A DNA stretch of 64,000 nucleotides from Microglena sp. YARC (lineage: Eukaryota > Chlorophyta > Chlorophyceae > Chlamydomonadales > Chlamydomonadaceae), in assembly GCA_022414725.1 (NCBI GenBank), contig CM039462.1, positions 35,068,558-35,132,557 on the forward strand. The letters are read 5' to 3'. How positions within the stretch are numbered: position 1 is the stretch's first letter; each line of letters opens with the position of its first letter. The translations under genes and the position numbers were made by a program. The notes beneath the pieces were generated by a model. The model was not told where the DNA came from. It did not search any database and worked only from the letters and a program-made list of their open reading frames with translations. This document shows, one piece after another, positions 1 to 10,411 of the stretch.

Positions 1-140
1 TCTCCTTCACCTTCACCTTCATCCTCACCCTCACCCTCACCTTCATCCTCACCCTCACCCTCACCCTCACCCTTACCCTCACCCTTACCCTTACTCTTAC
101 CCCTTCACCTTCACCTTCACCTTCACCTTTACCATTCACC
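1..140. repeat. CTTCAC/CCTCAC hexamer array
   Basis: Simple hexanucleotide repeat running in from the window edge. It would lie in an intron of the plus-strand gene whose exon follows. Confidence 0.9.
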
Positions 141-148
141 ACCCTACC

Positions 149-233
149 ATCAGGCTGCTCTCCAGGCACTCAGTGGATGGTGGTCACCAATAGGGAAGAC
201 AAGCATGGCAATGCCTTACTCCTTCGTGTCGTG

Positions 234-236
<3 letters not shown>
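149..236 (+). pseudogene. Decayed upstream copy of gene 1 exon A
   Basis: An AG followed by GCTGCTCTCCAGGCACTCAG matches the start of the intact exon at 512, and a frame reads W-M-V-V-T-N. It then diverges where the intact exon has GDNEYDKDF. It looks like a tandem duplicate of the exon separated from the real one by a hexamer array. It could alternatively be a used alternative exon, but the loss of the conserved motif argues against that. Confidence 0.6.
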
Positions 237-272
<36 letters not shown>

Positions 273-425
273 TGGACCTTGATCTAGACCTTGACCTTGA
301 CCTTGACCTTGATCTAGACCTGGACCTTGACCTAGACCTTGACCTTGACCTTGATCTTGACCTCGACCTTGACCTTGACCTTGATCTTGACCTTGACCTT
401 GACCTTGATCTTGACCTTGACCTAG

Positions 426-464
<39 letters not shown>

Positions 465-495
465 TAGACCTTGACCTTGACCTTGACCTTGACTC
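228..495. repeat. CTTGAC hexamer array
   Basis: About 260 bp of imperfect (CTTGAC)n with CTAGAC and CTGGAC variants, lying directly upstream of the splice acceptor of exon A. Confidence 0.95.
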
Positions 496-511
496 CCCTC
501 CCTACCTTTAG

Positions 512-664
512 GCTGCTCTCAAAGCACTCAGTGGGTGGTGGTCACCAATGGCGACAATGAGTACGACAAGGACTTCCTCCCACGTGTTGCATCCACACCC
601 TCGCACTTTGGAATAATCTCCTTTGACTTCTACAGCCGCTACCAACGTCCCACTGCTGAGATTG
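512..664 (+). CDS. Gene 1 exon A, unnamed protein with TNGDNEY motif
   Basis: The exon begins after a pyrimidine-rich CCTACCTTTAG acceptor and reads CSQSTQWVVVTNGDNEYDKDF, then PRVAST, FDFYSRYQRPTAE. The TNGDNEY segment looks like an acidic metal or nucleotide-sugar-binding motif of GT-A glycosyltransferase-like proteins; that assignment is by resemblance only and is not secure. The exon is the first of at least three collinear plus-strand exons (next at 7,381 and 8,846). The expected donor position, judged from the decayed copies downstream that read ACTG|GTGAGC, here reads ACTGCTGAGA, so the GT has become CT. Either a different donor is used or this allele is damaged. The N-terminal part of the protein lies outside the window. 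Confidence 0.7.
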
Positions 665-769
665 TTTGTCTTTTTTGCAGCAAATGTAGGGGGGTCTTGG
701 GTACCCTTTCTGTCCATAAAACACCCTTATAAGTCAAATAAATAGCCCCCCTCCCCCAAAGTAGCAATG

Positions 770-905
770 GCTGCTGTCAACTGCCCACTGGCAAGATTTG
801 GTGTTGCTTTATTACACAGACTGTCAGCTGCTGCCAACAGCCCACTGGTGAGCTTTTGGTTTGTTTTTATTACGTGATCTGCCAGCCCTACCAACGTCAT
901 ACTGG
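770..905 (+). pseudogene. Three decayed copies of the 3' end of exon A
   Basis: At about 778, 834 and 886 the sequence repeats the exon A end (CTACCAACGTCCCACTG plus intron flank) in progressively altered form. The middle copy keeps a canonical GTGAGC donor. These are exon-intron-junction duplicates inside the intron. Confidence 0.6.
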
Positions 906-985
906 TGGGATTTGTTTTGGGGGAGCCCCCCCTTCTGGGGGACGGGAGCTCCCAGGGTCACCCCGTTGTCCCATTGTTTGTTTAC
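900..985 (-). repeat. Dispersed GGGGCTCCCGCC-family repeat, partial
   Basis: Shares the paired segments AGCCCCCCTTCTGGGGG and GGGAGCTCCCAGGGTCACC with copies at 10.1, 17.1, 26.5 and 29.5 kb. This copy is truncated and in reverse orientation. Probably a short mobile element of unknown class. Confidence 0.6.
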
Positions 986-989
986 CACT

Positions 990-1110
990 CCTCCACCACT
1001 CCTCCACCACTCCTCCTCCACCACTCCATCACTCCTCCTCCACTCCTCCACCACCACTCCTCCTCCTCCACATCTCCACCACTTCTCCTCCACCACTCCT
1101 CTAACCCTCA
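990..1110. repeat. CTCCACCACTCCT low-complexity tract
   Basis: Imperfect repeats of CTCCACCACTCC. Open reading in several frames is a composition artefact. Confidence 0.9.
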
Positions 1111-1195
1111 CCCATTGGCCCCAGTTTAAGCAAACAGGCTGGCCCCCTCAACCTCACAGCTTGTAATAAGACGTACCCTTTATTTATTTATTCAC
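1105..1195 (-). repeat. Dispersed ACGCCTTAT..GAGGCGTGAGG repeat
   Basis: Reverse-orientation copy of a family also seen near 19.92, 22.32, 52.23, 55.08 and 56.16 kb. Each has a TAAATAAATA end, a short hairpin, and a conserved CTGGGGCCAACCACC end. Probably a short non-autonomous element. Confidence 0.6.
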
Positions 1196-1499
1196 ACTCA
1201 CCCCTCCCTGCCCACCGCCCACGTACTGCCCACCTCTCCTCCTCTTTCTCCTCCTCTTACACTTCTCCTCGACCGCCACATCTTTAGCTGAGCCTTGTCT
1301 CCGATTCGCGAAGTCCCTGGAGGCCCCCCTTTGTAAAGAGAACAAGCTGAGTTTCTGTAACACAGACCTAGCCGCGGCTGTGTACAACTGGCCTCGATTT
1401 GTCAAGGAGGAGAGGGCATTCTCTAAGGTGCGAGCAGCGAGGGGTAGCAGTACTTCAGTGTACTTCAATGTACTTCTGTGTACTTTGGTGAGGAGATTA

Positions 1500-1775
1500 C
1501 TTCGATGTGAAGAAGAATGGAAAGAAAGCATCGAAAGGGAGGGAGGGTAGAGAGGGAGAGGAGTGAAAGGAGGGAAGTGAGTGAAGGTAGGGAGTGGAGA
1601 GAGAGTAGTGAAAGGAGGGAAGGGAGTGAAAGGAGGAAAAGGAGGGAAGGGAGTGAAAGGAGGGAAGGGAGTAAAAGGAGTGAAAGGAGGGAAGGGAGTG
1701 AAAGGAGGGAAAGGAGGGAAGGGAGTGAAAGGAGGGAAGGAAGAAATAAAGAAAGAAAGGAAAAAAGGGAGAAGG
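1500..1775. repeat. Purine-only GGAGGGAAGGGAGTGAAA array
   Basis: About 270 bp of A/G-only sequence built from GGAGGGAAGGGAGTGAAA-like units. Such tracts can form triplex DNA; the long frames through it are artefacts. Confidence 0.9.
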
Positions 1776-1809
1776 GTCTGCAAGAATTGTGCTTATTGAT
1801 TTTGCTATC

Positions 1810-3095
1810 AGGAGGTGCCCAGGCCTCCAAAATTTACCTAATGCCGATTTATTCTGAGAATGGGGCTATAATGGCATGATTCATGGCGACGTTTTGAGCC
1901 ACTTTCCAGGTCATTCTGAGCAACTGCTTTTTGTTTTTGCTATGTCTGCTTGCCTGTTTGCCTGTATGTCTCTTTTGGTGTATGTGGCTGCTACTATTTC
2001 CACGCTCTCTCTCCTTCTGTGTTTTATTTATCTACTATTTTCACGCCCTATCCCCATCAGTGCCTAATCCCCAAAACGCCCTTATTTGGGACAATAGTGT
2101 GAGACTCAGCCGTGCACATCCCAAAATGCTTGGAATCGGATTCTGAGTAGATCACATTACGCACCAATGTGTCAGTTAGATGCGCAGCTTTTTTTCTACT
2201 CGTGCGCATTCTGTAGCGAGCAGCCCTGTCCGCCAGGCAGTGGGCAGTACACGAGATGTATGAACTATATTTGGGACAAATTAAATCCGCGTCAAATACG
2301 AGGTTGCGTAAAATCTGTGTTGAATTAGGGAACCCAATAGTAAAACAAAAACAAAAACTTAGTCTCTGTTCCCAAACTCTGAGCAAACCCAAATCTGAGT
2401 ATTAATATGTTGAACTGATGTGGTTAAGCACCTGTGAAGCATATGTTTTTGTTATCTAGATTGATAGCTCTAAAACATCTCTCCCTAAAGCCCTATAATT
2501 AGGCACTTATTGAGATATGTCCTAATTTATTTAATTATTTCTTTTATCTGTATTCACTATTTCCACACTCTATGTCCTTATTTATTTATTTATTTATTTA
2601 ATTATTTATTTATTTGTATATACTATTTCTTCGCTCTCTGTCCTTTTTATTTATTTTATTTGTATTTACTATTTCCGCACTCGCTGTCAGTTTATTTTTT
2701 GTTTTTTTACTATTTCCACGCTCGCTGTCCTTATTTATTTAATTATTTGCTTCATTTTTATTTACTATTTCCACGCTCTCTATCTCCATAAGTGCCTGAT
2801 TATTGGCATTTTGGGACATACGGTTTAGACCCATAAACTACAGTCTAGTGAAAACAAAAACATGCTACAAAGCTGCTTAACCACATCAGCTCAACATATA
2901 AATACTTGGATTTGGGTATGCTCAGGGTTTGTGAACCAGATGAAGTCAAACCTTTTATTTTATTTCACTATGGGGGCAGGAGTAGCCCAGGCCTCAATTT
3001 TTTCAGTCATGCCGATTGATTTTTCTGACAATGGAGCCGTAATGGCATGTATTTAGGCGGTATTGAAAGTCACTTTTCAGGTCATTCTATGCACC
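1810..3095. repeat. Mixed dispersed and tandem repeats in intron of gene 1
   Basis: The segment at 1,810-1,925 recurs at 2,980-3,095 (GCCCAGGCCTC.., ATGCCGATT.., AATGGCAT.., TTTCAGGTCATTC). Between them are TATTTATT-rich units of roughly 60-90 bp with the anchor TTTCCACGCTC at 1,985-2,045 and 2,515-2,800, which recur at 5,095-5,225. No exon was recognised. Confidence 0.7.
2060..2330 (+). repeat. Arm 1 of a dispersed inverted pair
   Basis: Matches 4,790-5,075 in inverse complement: shared segments include CCCAAAATGCTTGGAATCG near 2,110 (its complement near 4,990) and CGCGTCAAATACGAGG near 2,287 (complement near 4,850). Likely two opposite copies of one short element flanking about 2.4 kb. Confidence 0.6.
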
Positions 3096-3254
3096 TCATT
3101 TAGGGGGGGGGAGGGGGTCTATGCCCTCATTTTATTTTTTGCTACCTTTTTGCTACCTTTTTACTCAGACCTCAAAATTTCATTCTGAGACCACGTCTGA
3201 GTAGGCCTTTGGAAGGGTAGTCTATTGGCACCACTTTGGACCTGGTGCAATAAG

Positions 3255-3530
3255 TATTTACCCCCCCCCCCCCCCCAACCCAACCCAACCCAACCCAACC
3301 CAACCCCAACCCCCCCTAAACCCAGCCCAGCCCAGAGTATGAGAGGGTAAATGGCTGTGTGAATCACAATGGCAGTTCATTGGCACGACTGAACACCCAG
3401 GTGTTTGTGTGGGTGTTTGTGTGGGTGTCCCCCCCCCTCCCCACCCCAACGACCCCCCCCACACACACACACACACGCCTCGACCCCCCAGCCCCCCCCA
3501 CACACACACCACACACACGCCCCAACCCAC
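3255..3530. repeat. C-rich and CCAAC/CACACA low-complexity tracts
   Basis: A C run followed by (CCAAC)n, then C runs mixed with (CA)n. The nominal open frames here on both strands are composition-driven. Confidence 0.9.
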
Positions 3531-3539
3531 CACCTTTGC

Positions 3540-4160
3540 GACAACACCGAAACGCCGCCATTCTACTACGTTCTACGCGGTTGCTTTCTCTTCGTTTCGG
3601 TATGCCTGATGCTGATGCTGGTCCGTCCAGTGAGAGCCCCAGAGAGAATTTATGGGGAAGCTTGTGAAGGAGCTGTAGTAGTGACAAGTCCTAAATCCCA
3701 CGCCTAGTCACAGGGCGCACTTTCAATAATAATGAAAAGCAGTCCTTGCAGATCCTTGGTTATATATTTGGTGTGCCTATTGGGGTGCCTTTATTGAGCC
3801 TCCATGCTGCCATCATTCGCCTGATTTGGATGAAACCTGGAGTGGCCTCTGGCCCATTAAACATTGGGGCCGAGTTGGGTGGGGCCCAAGGGGAAGTGTA
3901 GGTGAACCATGCTGAGAAAACTGTCCTTCTACTGTTTTGTTTGGACCTGTTTAGCATAATGAAAACTCCAGTTTCTGGCCGCCCCCTGCAAAGGTGAAGG
4001 GTGTCTGCAGTACTTGGGCAGCCCAAAGGGGGTGCAGAACTGAGTTTTGACTATCACACAATCCCTGTGTAGGAATTCCGAGGATGCCATTATGTGCGCC
4101 ATATTGTAAACCCCCAGAATCCATATCTAAGTTTAAAAAAAAGGGTATTTATATTGAAGG
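3540..4160. other. Unassigned intronic sequence
   Basis: Mixed-composition sequence with no recognised exon, RNA gene or repeat family. It sits within the 6.7-kb interval between exons A and B of gene 1. Confidence 0.4.
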
Positions 4161-4162
4161 GA

Positions 4163-4165
<3 letters not shown>

Positions 4166-4204
<39 letters not shown>
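4166..4204. repeat. Poly-G run
   Basis: About 38 consecutive G, one of many long G or C homopolymers in the window. The length is likely unreliable. Confidence 0.9.
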
Positions 4205-4205
<1 letters not shown>

Positions 4206-4789
4206 CCCAGCCTTCCTCAGCTTTTTTAGGCGTGGGGAGAGTGAACTGTTTTTTTTCTACTCCCGATGGGGGTCCTAATTCAGGACAGATTTTACAGAAA
4301 TGTGGGATGGAGCCAAACGCAGTCGATTTTTATTTGTTTGAAAATTGATTTAGGTAGGCTTGTTTTTCAGATCTTCCCTTACAAGTCATTGTCACAGCAG
4401 GTTGTGGAAGATTCTGTGCTGGCAGTACAGGCTGTACAAAGTAAAAAATTGCTGAGTATTTGCACGTTTTGGGCCAATTTAAGAGTCCCTAATTATGTTA
4501 CAAGCTGCACAGCCGCAACTGCATCTTTTTGTGTCGTTGTCTTTTCAGCAAAAGGTACGGAATCACTTTTCGATTTGTTTTGAAATTCTGAAATTTCAAA
4601 TTTCAAATCCTGCTTTAAAAAGATATTAAAAAAACCTATTTTTTTCTTTTCATCAAACATCCACATCTGAAGTTAGATTCGGGATTTTCCAGGTATAGGC
4701 CAAAATGGCAGGTGGAATGCTGGTGTAGGCCGAAATGGCAGGTGGAATTGCTATTGCAGTTAAAAGCCAAGGCTGACGCTCAGCGTCCA

Positions 4790-5075
4790 ACCTTGCGGTA
4801 GGGGTTAAATAAGCCATTCGTCCTTCGGAAACATGATTCGCGATAGCTCGCGCGACCTCGGATTTGACGCGGATTAAATTTGTCCAAAATTAGTATGTAC
4901 AACTCGTGACCGAATGCCCATCGGAACAAAAAATAGCTGCTTGCTAGCTGAAACACTGACAAGAAACGCTATCTAATCAGAATTCGATTCCAAGCATTTT
5001 GGGGTGTGTTCGGCTCTGTCCCACACTCTTGTCCCGAATTAGGGCGTTTTGGGAATTAGGCACTTATGGAGATAC
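4790..5075 (-). repeat. Arm 2 of a dispersed inverted pair
   Basis: Inverse complement of 2,060-2,330, with scattered substitutions. Confidence 0.6.
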
Positions 5076-5227
5076 CCTTATTTACGTACTTACTGATTGT
5101 ATTTGTATTTATTATTCTCATACTCTGTCCATATCTATGTAATTAATTATGTATTTTATTTGTATTTACTATTTCCACGCTCGCTCTTCTTATTTATTTT
5201 ATTTTATTTATTATTCCCATGCTCTCG

Positions 5228-7370
5228 GTCCTTATTTCTCACCACCGCTCACCACGAGGTTTTATTTTCTTTTATTTTCTTTTATTTCTCACCACCGCTC
5301 ACCACGAGGTTTTATTTCTTTTATTTTCTTTTATTTCTCACCACCGCTCACCACGAGGTTTTATTTTCTTTTATTTTCTTTTATTTCTCACCACCGCTCA
5401 CCACAAGGTTTTATTTTCATTTTCTTTTATTTTCTTTTATTTCTCACCACCGCTCACCACGAGGTTTTATTTTCTTTTATTTCTCACCACCGCTCACCAC
5501 GAGGTTTTATTTTCTTTTATTTTCTTTTATTTCTCACCACCGCTCACCACGAGGTTTTATTTTCTTTTATTTTCTTTTATTTCTCACCACCGCTCACCAC
5601 GAGGTTTTATTTCTTTTATTTTCTTTTATTCTCACCACCGCTCACCACGAGGTTTTATTTTCTTTTATTTTCTTTTATTTCTCACCACCGCTCACCACGA
5701 GGTTTTATTTTCTTTTATTTTCTTTTATTTCTCACCACCGCTCACCACGAGGTTTTATTTTCTTTTATTTTCTTTTATTTCTCACCACCGCTCACCACGA
5801 GGTTTTATTTTCTTTTATTTTCTTTTATTTCTCACCACCGCTCACCACGAGGTTTTATTTTCTTTTATTTTCTTTTATTTCTCACCACCGCTCACCACGA
5901 GGTTTTATTTTCTTTTATTTTCTTTTATTTCTCACCACCGCTCACCACGAGGTTTTATTTTCTTTTATTTTCTTTTATTTCTCACCACCGCTCACCACGA
6001 GGTTTATTTTCTTTTATTTTCTTTTATTTCTCACCACCGCTCACCACGAGGTTTTATTTTCTTTTATTTTCTTTTATTTCTCACCACCGCTCACCACGAG
6101 GTTTTATTTTCTTTTATTTTCTTTTATTTCTCACCACCGCTCACCACGAGGTTTTATTTTCTTTTTATTTTCTTTTATTTCTCACCACCGCTCACCACGA
6201 GGTTTTATTTTCTTTTATTTTCTTTTATTTCTCACCACCGCTCACCACGAGGTTTTATTTTCTTTTATTTTCTTTTATTTCTCACCACCGCTCACCACGA
6301 GGTTTTATTTTCTTTTATTTTCTTTTATTTCTCACCACCGCTCACCACGAGGTTTTATTTTCTTTTATTTTCTTTTATTTCTCACCACCGCTCACCACGA
6401 GGTTTTATTTTCTTTTATTTTCTTTTATTTCTCACCACCGCTCACCACGAGGTTTTATTTTCTTTTATTTTCTTTTATTTCTCACCACCGCTCACCACGA
6501 GGTTTTATTTTCTTTTATTTTCTTTTATTTCTCACCACCGCTCACCACGAGGTTTTATTTTCTTTTATTTTCTTTTATTTCTCACCACCGCTCACCACGA
6601 GGTTTTATTTTCTTTTATTTTCTTTTATTTCTCACCACCGCTCACCACGAGGTTTTATTTTCTTTTATTTTCTTTTATTTCTCACCACCGCTCACCACGA
6701 GGTTTTATTTTCTTTTATTTTCTTTTATTTCTCACCACCGCTCACCACGAGGTTTTATTTTCTTTTTCTTTATTTCTCACCACCGCTCACCACGAGGTTT
6801 TATTTTCTTTTATTTTCTTTTATTTCTCACCACCGCTCACCACGAGGTTTTATTTTCTTTTATTTTCTTTTATTTCTCACCACCGCTCACCACGAGGTTT
6901 TATTTTCTTTTATTTTCTTTTATTTCTCACCACCGCTCACCACGAGGTTTTATTTTCTTTTATTTTCTTTTATTTCTCACCACCGCTCACCACGAGGTTT
7001 TATTTTTATTTTCTTTATTTTTATTTTCTTTTATTTCTCACCACCGCTCACCACGAGGTTTTTATTTTTTCTTTTATTTTCTTTTATTTCTCACCACCGC
7101 TCACCACGAGGTTTTATTTTTCTCACCACCCGCTTTTTATTTTCTTTTATTTCTCACCACCGCTCACCACGAGGTTTTATTTTCTTTTATTTTCTTTTAT
7201 TTCTCACCACCGCTCACCACGAGGTTTTATTTTCTTTTATTTTCTTTTATTTCTCACCACCGCTCACCACGAGGTTTTATTTTCTTTTATTTCTCACCAC
7301 CGCTCACCGCAAGGTTTTATTTTCTTTTATTTCTCACCACCGCTCACCACGAGGTTTTATTTTCTTCCCC
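5228..7370. repeat. 50-bp minisatellite, about 43 copies
   Basis: Nearly perfect tandem array of a 50-bp unit made of CTCACCACCGCTCACCACGA, GG and three TTTTATTTTC-type blocks. Internal copies from about 5,640 to 6,760 are essentially identical; edges have deletions and odd units. It ends about 10 bp before the exon B acceptor. Because 50 is not a multiple of three and the unit lacks plus-strand stops, all three plus frames stay open for more than 740 codons, which is an artefact. Confidence 0.97.
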
Positions 7371-7380
7371 CTCTGAACAG

Positions 7381-7449
7381 CTGCCAGGCTATGGACTTGG
7401 TCTCAATGATGGCTATCTGGCTGGCCTGCTGGTCTCTGAGGGCTGGGAG
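7381..7449 (+). CDS. Gene 1 exon B
   Basis: A 69-bp exon bounded by CTCTGAACAG and GTAAGT, in phase 0 at both ends, reading LPGYGLGLNDGYLAG then LLVSEGWE. The pattern DG-x(5)-L-V-x-x-GW followed in the next exon by V-x-x-V-x-D-R-C-L suggests the two exons join directly as EGWE-VHHVKDRCLV. Three decayed copies of the exon follow in the intron. Function unknown. Confidence 0.75.
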
Positions 7450-7509
7450 GTAAGTGCCCTGCCACCAGCTTGGTTAGCAACTATTGTTCTATACTTTTTA
7501 AAATTTTAT

Positions 7510-7800
7510 AATATTAGGGAAAGCAGAACAATTGGCTGGCCTGCTGGTCTCTGAAAGCTGGGAGGTACGTGCCTTGCCACCACTGTTTTGCAGCATGTAG
7601 GAAAACTTGACTTTCTTTTCATCTTAGGGGAAGCAGAACAACTAGCTGGCCTGTTGGTCTCTGAGGGCTAGGAGGTTCTATGCCACCTGCCACCAGCTTA
7701 TTTAGCAACTGTTGTTTTAGCTTTTATTTTTTGGGCATGTAAGAAAACTTGACTTTCTTTTTAGCCCTTCCTGCTGCGGTTGGGAGGTACGTCACTTGCC
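7510..7800 (+). pseudogene. Decayed copies of exon B
   Basis: Copies at about 7,523-7,565 and 7,637-7,678 repeat GCTGGCCTGCTGGTCTCTGA with flank; a third trace at about 7,768-7,790 keeps only the end (TTGGGAGGTACGT). The first keeps GAGGTACGTG, a plausible donor. None keeps the LPGYGLGLNDG start. Confidence 0.7.
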
Positions 7801-7876
7801 ACCATTTTTGTATAATCTGTTTTTATGTCACATAAGAAAACTTGACTTTGACTTCACTTGCTCTCCTGTCGTGCTA

Positions 7877-8845
7877 GTCCATTATGTGAAAGACAGGTGC
7901 CTGGTGTGGCACAGCCCCACAGGCCTAACCCCCAACAGTATGTATGACACTTTTCAGTGCTTCCTTTGATTTGACTCCACTTCATCTCCTGTCGTGCAGG
8001 TCCTTCATGTGAAAGACAGGTGCCTGGTGTGGCACAGCCCCACAGGCCTAACCCCCAACAGTTTTCACAACTCTATTCATTGCTTTCTTTGGTTTGACTT
8101 CACATGCTCTCCCATAGTGCAGGTCCTTCATGTGCAAGGCAGGTGCCTGGTGTGGCACAGCCCCGCAGACCTAACCCCCAACTGTAATTATGACACTATT
8201 TATTGCTTTCTTTGGTTTGACTTCGCATGCTCTCCCATAGTGCAGGTCCTTCATGTGAAAGACAGGTGCCTAGTGTCGCACAGCCCCACAGGCCTAACCC
8301 CCAACTGCAATTATGACACTATTTATTGCTTTCTTTGGTTTCAATTCACATGCTCTCCCATAGTGCAGGTCCATCATGTGCAAGGCAGGTACCTGGTGTC
8401 GCACAGCCCCACAGGCCTAACCCCCAACAGCATGTATGACACTTTTCATTGCTTCCTTTGGTTTGACTCCACTTCATCTCCTGTCGTGCAGGTCCATTAT
8501 GTGAAAGACAGGTGCCTGGTGTGGCACAGCCTCACAGCCCCAATTCACAACAGTATTCATGACACTCTTCATTGCTTCCTTTGGTTTCACTCCACGTCAT
8601 CTCCTGTCGTGCAGGTCCATTATGTGAAAGACAGGTGCATAGTGTCGCACAGCCTCACAGCCTTAATTCCCAACAGTATTCATGACACTCTTCATTGCTT
8701 CCTTTAGTTTGACTCCACTTCCTCTCCTGTGGTGCAGCTCCATCATGTGAAAGACAGGTGCCTGGTGTCACACAGCCCCACGGCCCCAATCCCCAACAGT
8801 ATTCATGACACTATTCATGACTTCCCTTGCTCTCCTGTCGTGCAG
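7877..8845 (+). repeat. Eight tandem exon-C copies, 123-bp period
   Basis: Copies of the exon C start begin at 7,877, 8,000, 8,123, 8,246, 8,369, 8,492, 8,615 and 8,737, giving a period of 123 bp (41 codons) that stays open in frame across most of the array. Most keep GTGCAG before GTCCATTATGTGAAAGACAG; the copy at 7,877 has GTGCTAG and the copy at 8,737 has GCAGCTCC. The intact exon follows at 8,846. Each unit contains exon sequence (VHYVKDRCLVWHSPTG) plus intron (TTCATTGCTTCCTTTGGTTT). They could act as alternative acceptors or be inert. Confidence 0.9.
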
Positions 8846-9083
8846 GTCCACCATGTGAAAGACAGGTGCCTGGTGTCACACAGCCCCAACCCCCAACAGT
8901 GTGCCCTGAGAGGCGGCGCCTGGGATGATTCCATGTACGATTCATTTAGCAGTTCTGGTGGACAATGCTTGGCAGGGGGGATTGCTAGCGCAGAGCTGTT
9001 GGTGAGCCAAGCGGCAGCACATGGCATTGACCTGGAGCTCCTAGAATTTGAGGTGTCTAATGACGGACAAGGTTGGTATGAAC
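8846..9083 (+). CDS. Gene 1 exon C, HHVKDRCLVSHSP..GGAWDD
   Basis: Starts after GTCGTGCAG and reads VHHVKDRCLVSHSPNPQQ, CALRGGAWDDSMYDSF, then a Gly-Ser-rich GGQCLAGG and GIDLELLEFEVSNDGQGWY. The frame stays open to 9,175, but sequence after about 9,084 enters a tandem array, so the true 3' end is uncertain. A Cys pair (C in DRC and QQC) could form a disulfide in a secreted or lumenal protein. With exons A and B this gives one unnamed protein; I suspect a glycosyltransferase-like family but no catalytic assignment is secure. Confidence 0.7.
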
Positions 9084-9770
9084 CTCATCTTAGTTATTGG
9101 TTGGATGATATTGTCTGTCCAGAGAATGGTGGGCATTTAATGGCAGGGGGCTTGCTAGCGCCAAGCTGGTGGTAAGCCACGCGGCAGAACATGGCATAGA
9201 CCTGGAGCTCCTGGAATTTGAGGTGTCTAATGACGGACAAGGTCGTTATGAGACTCATATTGGTTCCTGGTTGGATTTTACCGGTATTGTCTGTTAAGAG
9301 AATGGTGGGCATTGTTTGGCAGGTGGGCGTGCTAGCGCCAACTGTTGGTGAGCCAAGTGGTAGCACACTGCATGGACCTGGAGCTCCTGGAATTTGAGGT
9401 GTCCAATGGCGGACAAGGTTGGTTTGGACCTCATGTTGGTTACTGGTTGGTTTGGACCTCATGTTGGTTACTGGTTGGATGGTATTGTCTGTTAAGAGAA
9501 TGGTGGGCATTGTTTGGCAGGTGGGTGTGCTAGCGCCAAGCTGTTGGTGACTCAGGAGGTAGCACACGGCATAGACCTGGAGCTGCGTGAATTTGAGGTG
9601 TCCAATGACGGACAAGGTTGGTATGAGCCCCATGAGTATGGCTATTGGTTGTATTGTATTGTATGTCCAGATAATGGTGGACATTGTTTGGCAGGGGGGC
9701 GTGCTAGAGCGAAGCTGTTTTTGACTCAAGTGGCAGCACATGGCATATGCCTAGGGGACAGCAACTAATA
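9084..9770 (+). repeat. Tandem copies of the exon C 3' part, about 170-200 bp
   Basis: Units starting near 9,128, 9,307, 9,506 and 9,679 repeat GGACATTGTTTGGCAGG, then code for A-S-A-K-L-L-V and GIDLELLEFEVSNDGQGW with changes. They follow the corresponding segment of exon C at 8,960. Frame is lost between units. Decayed further copies continue at 9.94, 11.07 and 11.9 kb. Confidence 0.8.
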
Positions 9771-9937
9771 TTAGTGTTTGAAAAACTAATATTAACTAAT
9801 ATTATTACAGAGTCACAATCATGTTAGTTTTTCAAATAAATTCGAAATTCTGGTGAGACGGCTCGTCCGACTAACATTATACGATATTATCTATTATGAT
9901 TTATTCACTAATAGTATATAAGATAGCCGACCCCTGC
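9752..9937 (+). mobile_element. MITE-like element, family 2
   Basis: AT-rich element with AACTAATATTAGTGTTTGAAA near one end and CGAAATTCTGGTGAGACGGC in the middle. Related copies are at 30,959, 39,246 and (opposite strand) 47,975. Internal palindromes suggest a foldback structure. No coding capacity. Confidence 0.7.
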
Positions 9938-9939
9938 AT

Positions 9940-10090
9940 ACCTAGACCCCTACATACCTGGAGGTGCTCGAGGTGTCCCGTGACGGAGAAGGATGGTATG
10001 AGTCTCTGATTGGTTTGATGAAATGGTCTATAAGGATGATGGTGGACTGTGTATGACAGGGGGGCGTGCTATCACCGGGCTGGTTAGGGT
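9940..10090 (+). pseudogene. Decayed copy of the LEVLEVSRDGEGWYES segment
   Basis: Repeats the LELLEFEVSNDGQGWYEP coding segment as GGAGGTGCTCGAGGTGTCC.. and then the GGACTGTGTATGACAGGGGG segment. Separated from the main array by the MITE at 9,752. Confidence 0.6.
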
Positions 10091-10099
10091 TTGGTCCAT

Positions 10100-10330
10100 A
10101 AGGAGATTTCTTGGCAGAGCCCCCGCTTCTGGGGGGCGAAAGCCCCCAGGGTCGCCCCGTTGTCCGATTGTTTGTTTGTCCGTCACGTTCCAACCCTGGG
10201 CCTTACTGGCCCCTGGCCCTGTCGAAACCCTGGCATCGATTCGCTGCACTCGATTCCTGTGCCACCTGTCGCTCCGATAGCCGACACTCTCTGCCAATTT
10301 GTCGCGTCGCTTGCGTTGCGCCTAGGACTT
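10100..10330 (-). repeat. Dispersed GGGGCTCCCGCC-family repeat
   Basis: Reverse-orientation copy sharing CTCTGCCAA, GGGCTTTCGCCCCCC-like hairpin and GCGTCGCTTG segments with copies at 17.06, 26.5 and 29.5 kb. Length about 230 bp. Confidence 0.65.
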
Positions 10331-10411
10331 GTTTCCCTTGCTAACTATCGCAATCTCTACCTGGGACCCCGCTTCAGCCCAAACCTAAGGAGTTGTGTCT
10401 TTGGACCTGAA

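Noticed and set aside
1184..1879. Open frames of 120-199 codons on both strands
   Set aside because: Purine-only repeat sequence; Ser/Phe/Pro-rich or Glu/Arg-rich peptides without any domain.
5097..7554. Three overlapping open frames of 744-801 codons on the plus strand
   Set aside because: They are the three translations of a 50-bp satellite without stop codons; all three frames being open and the repetitive peptide show that they are not genes.
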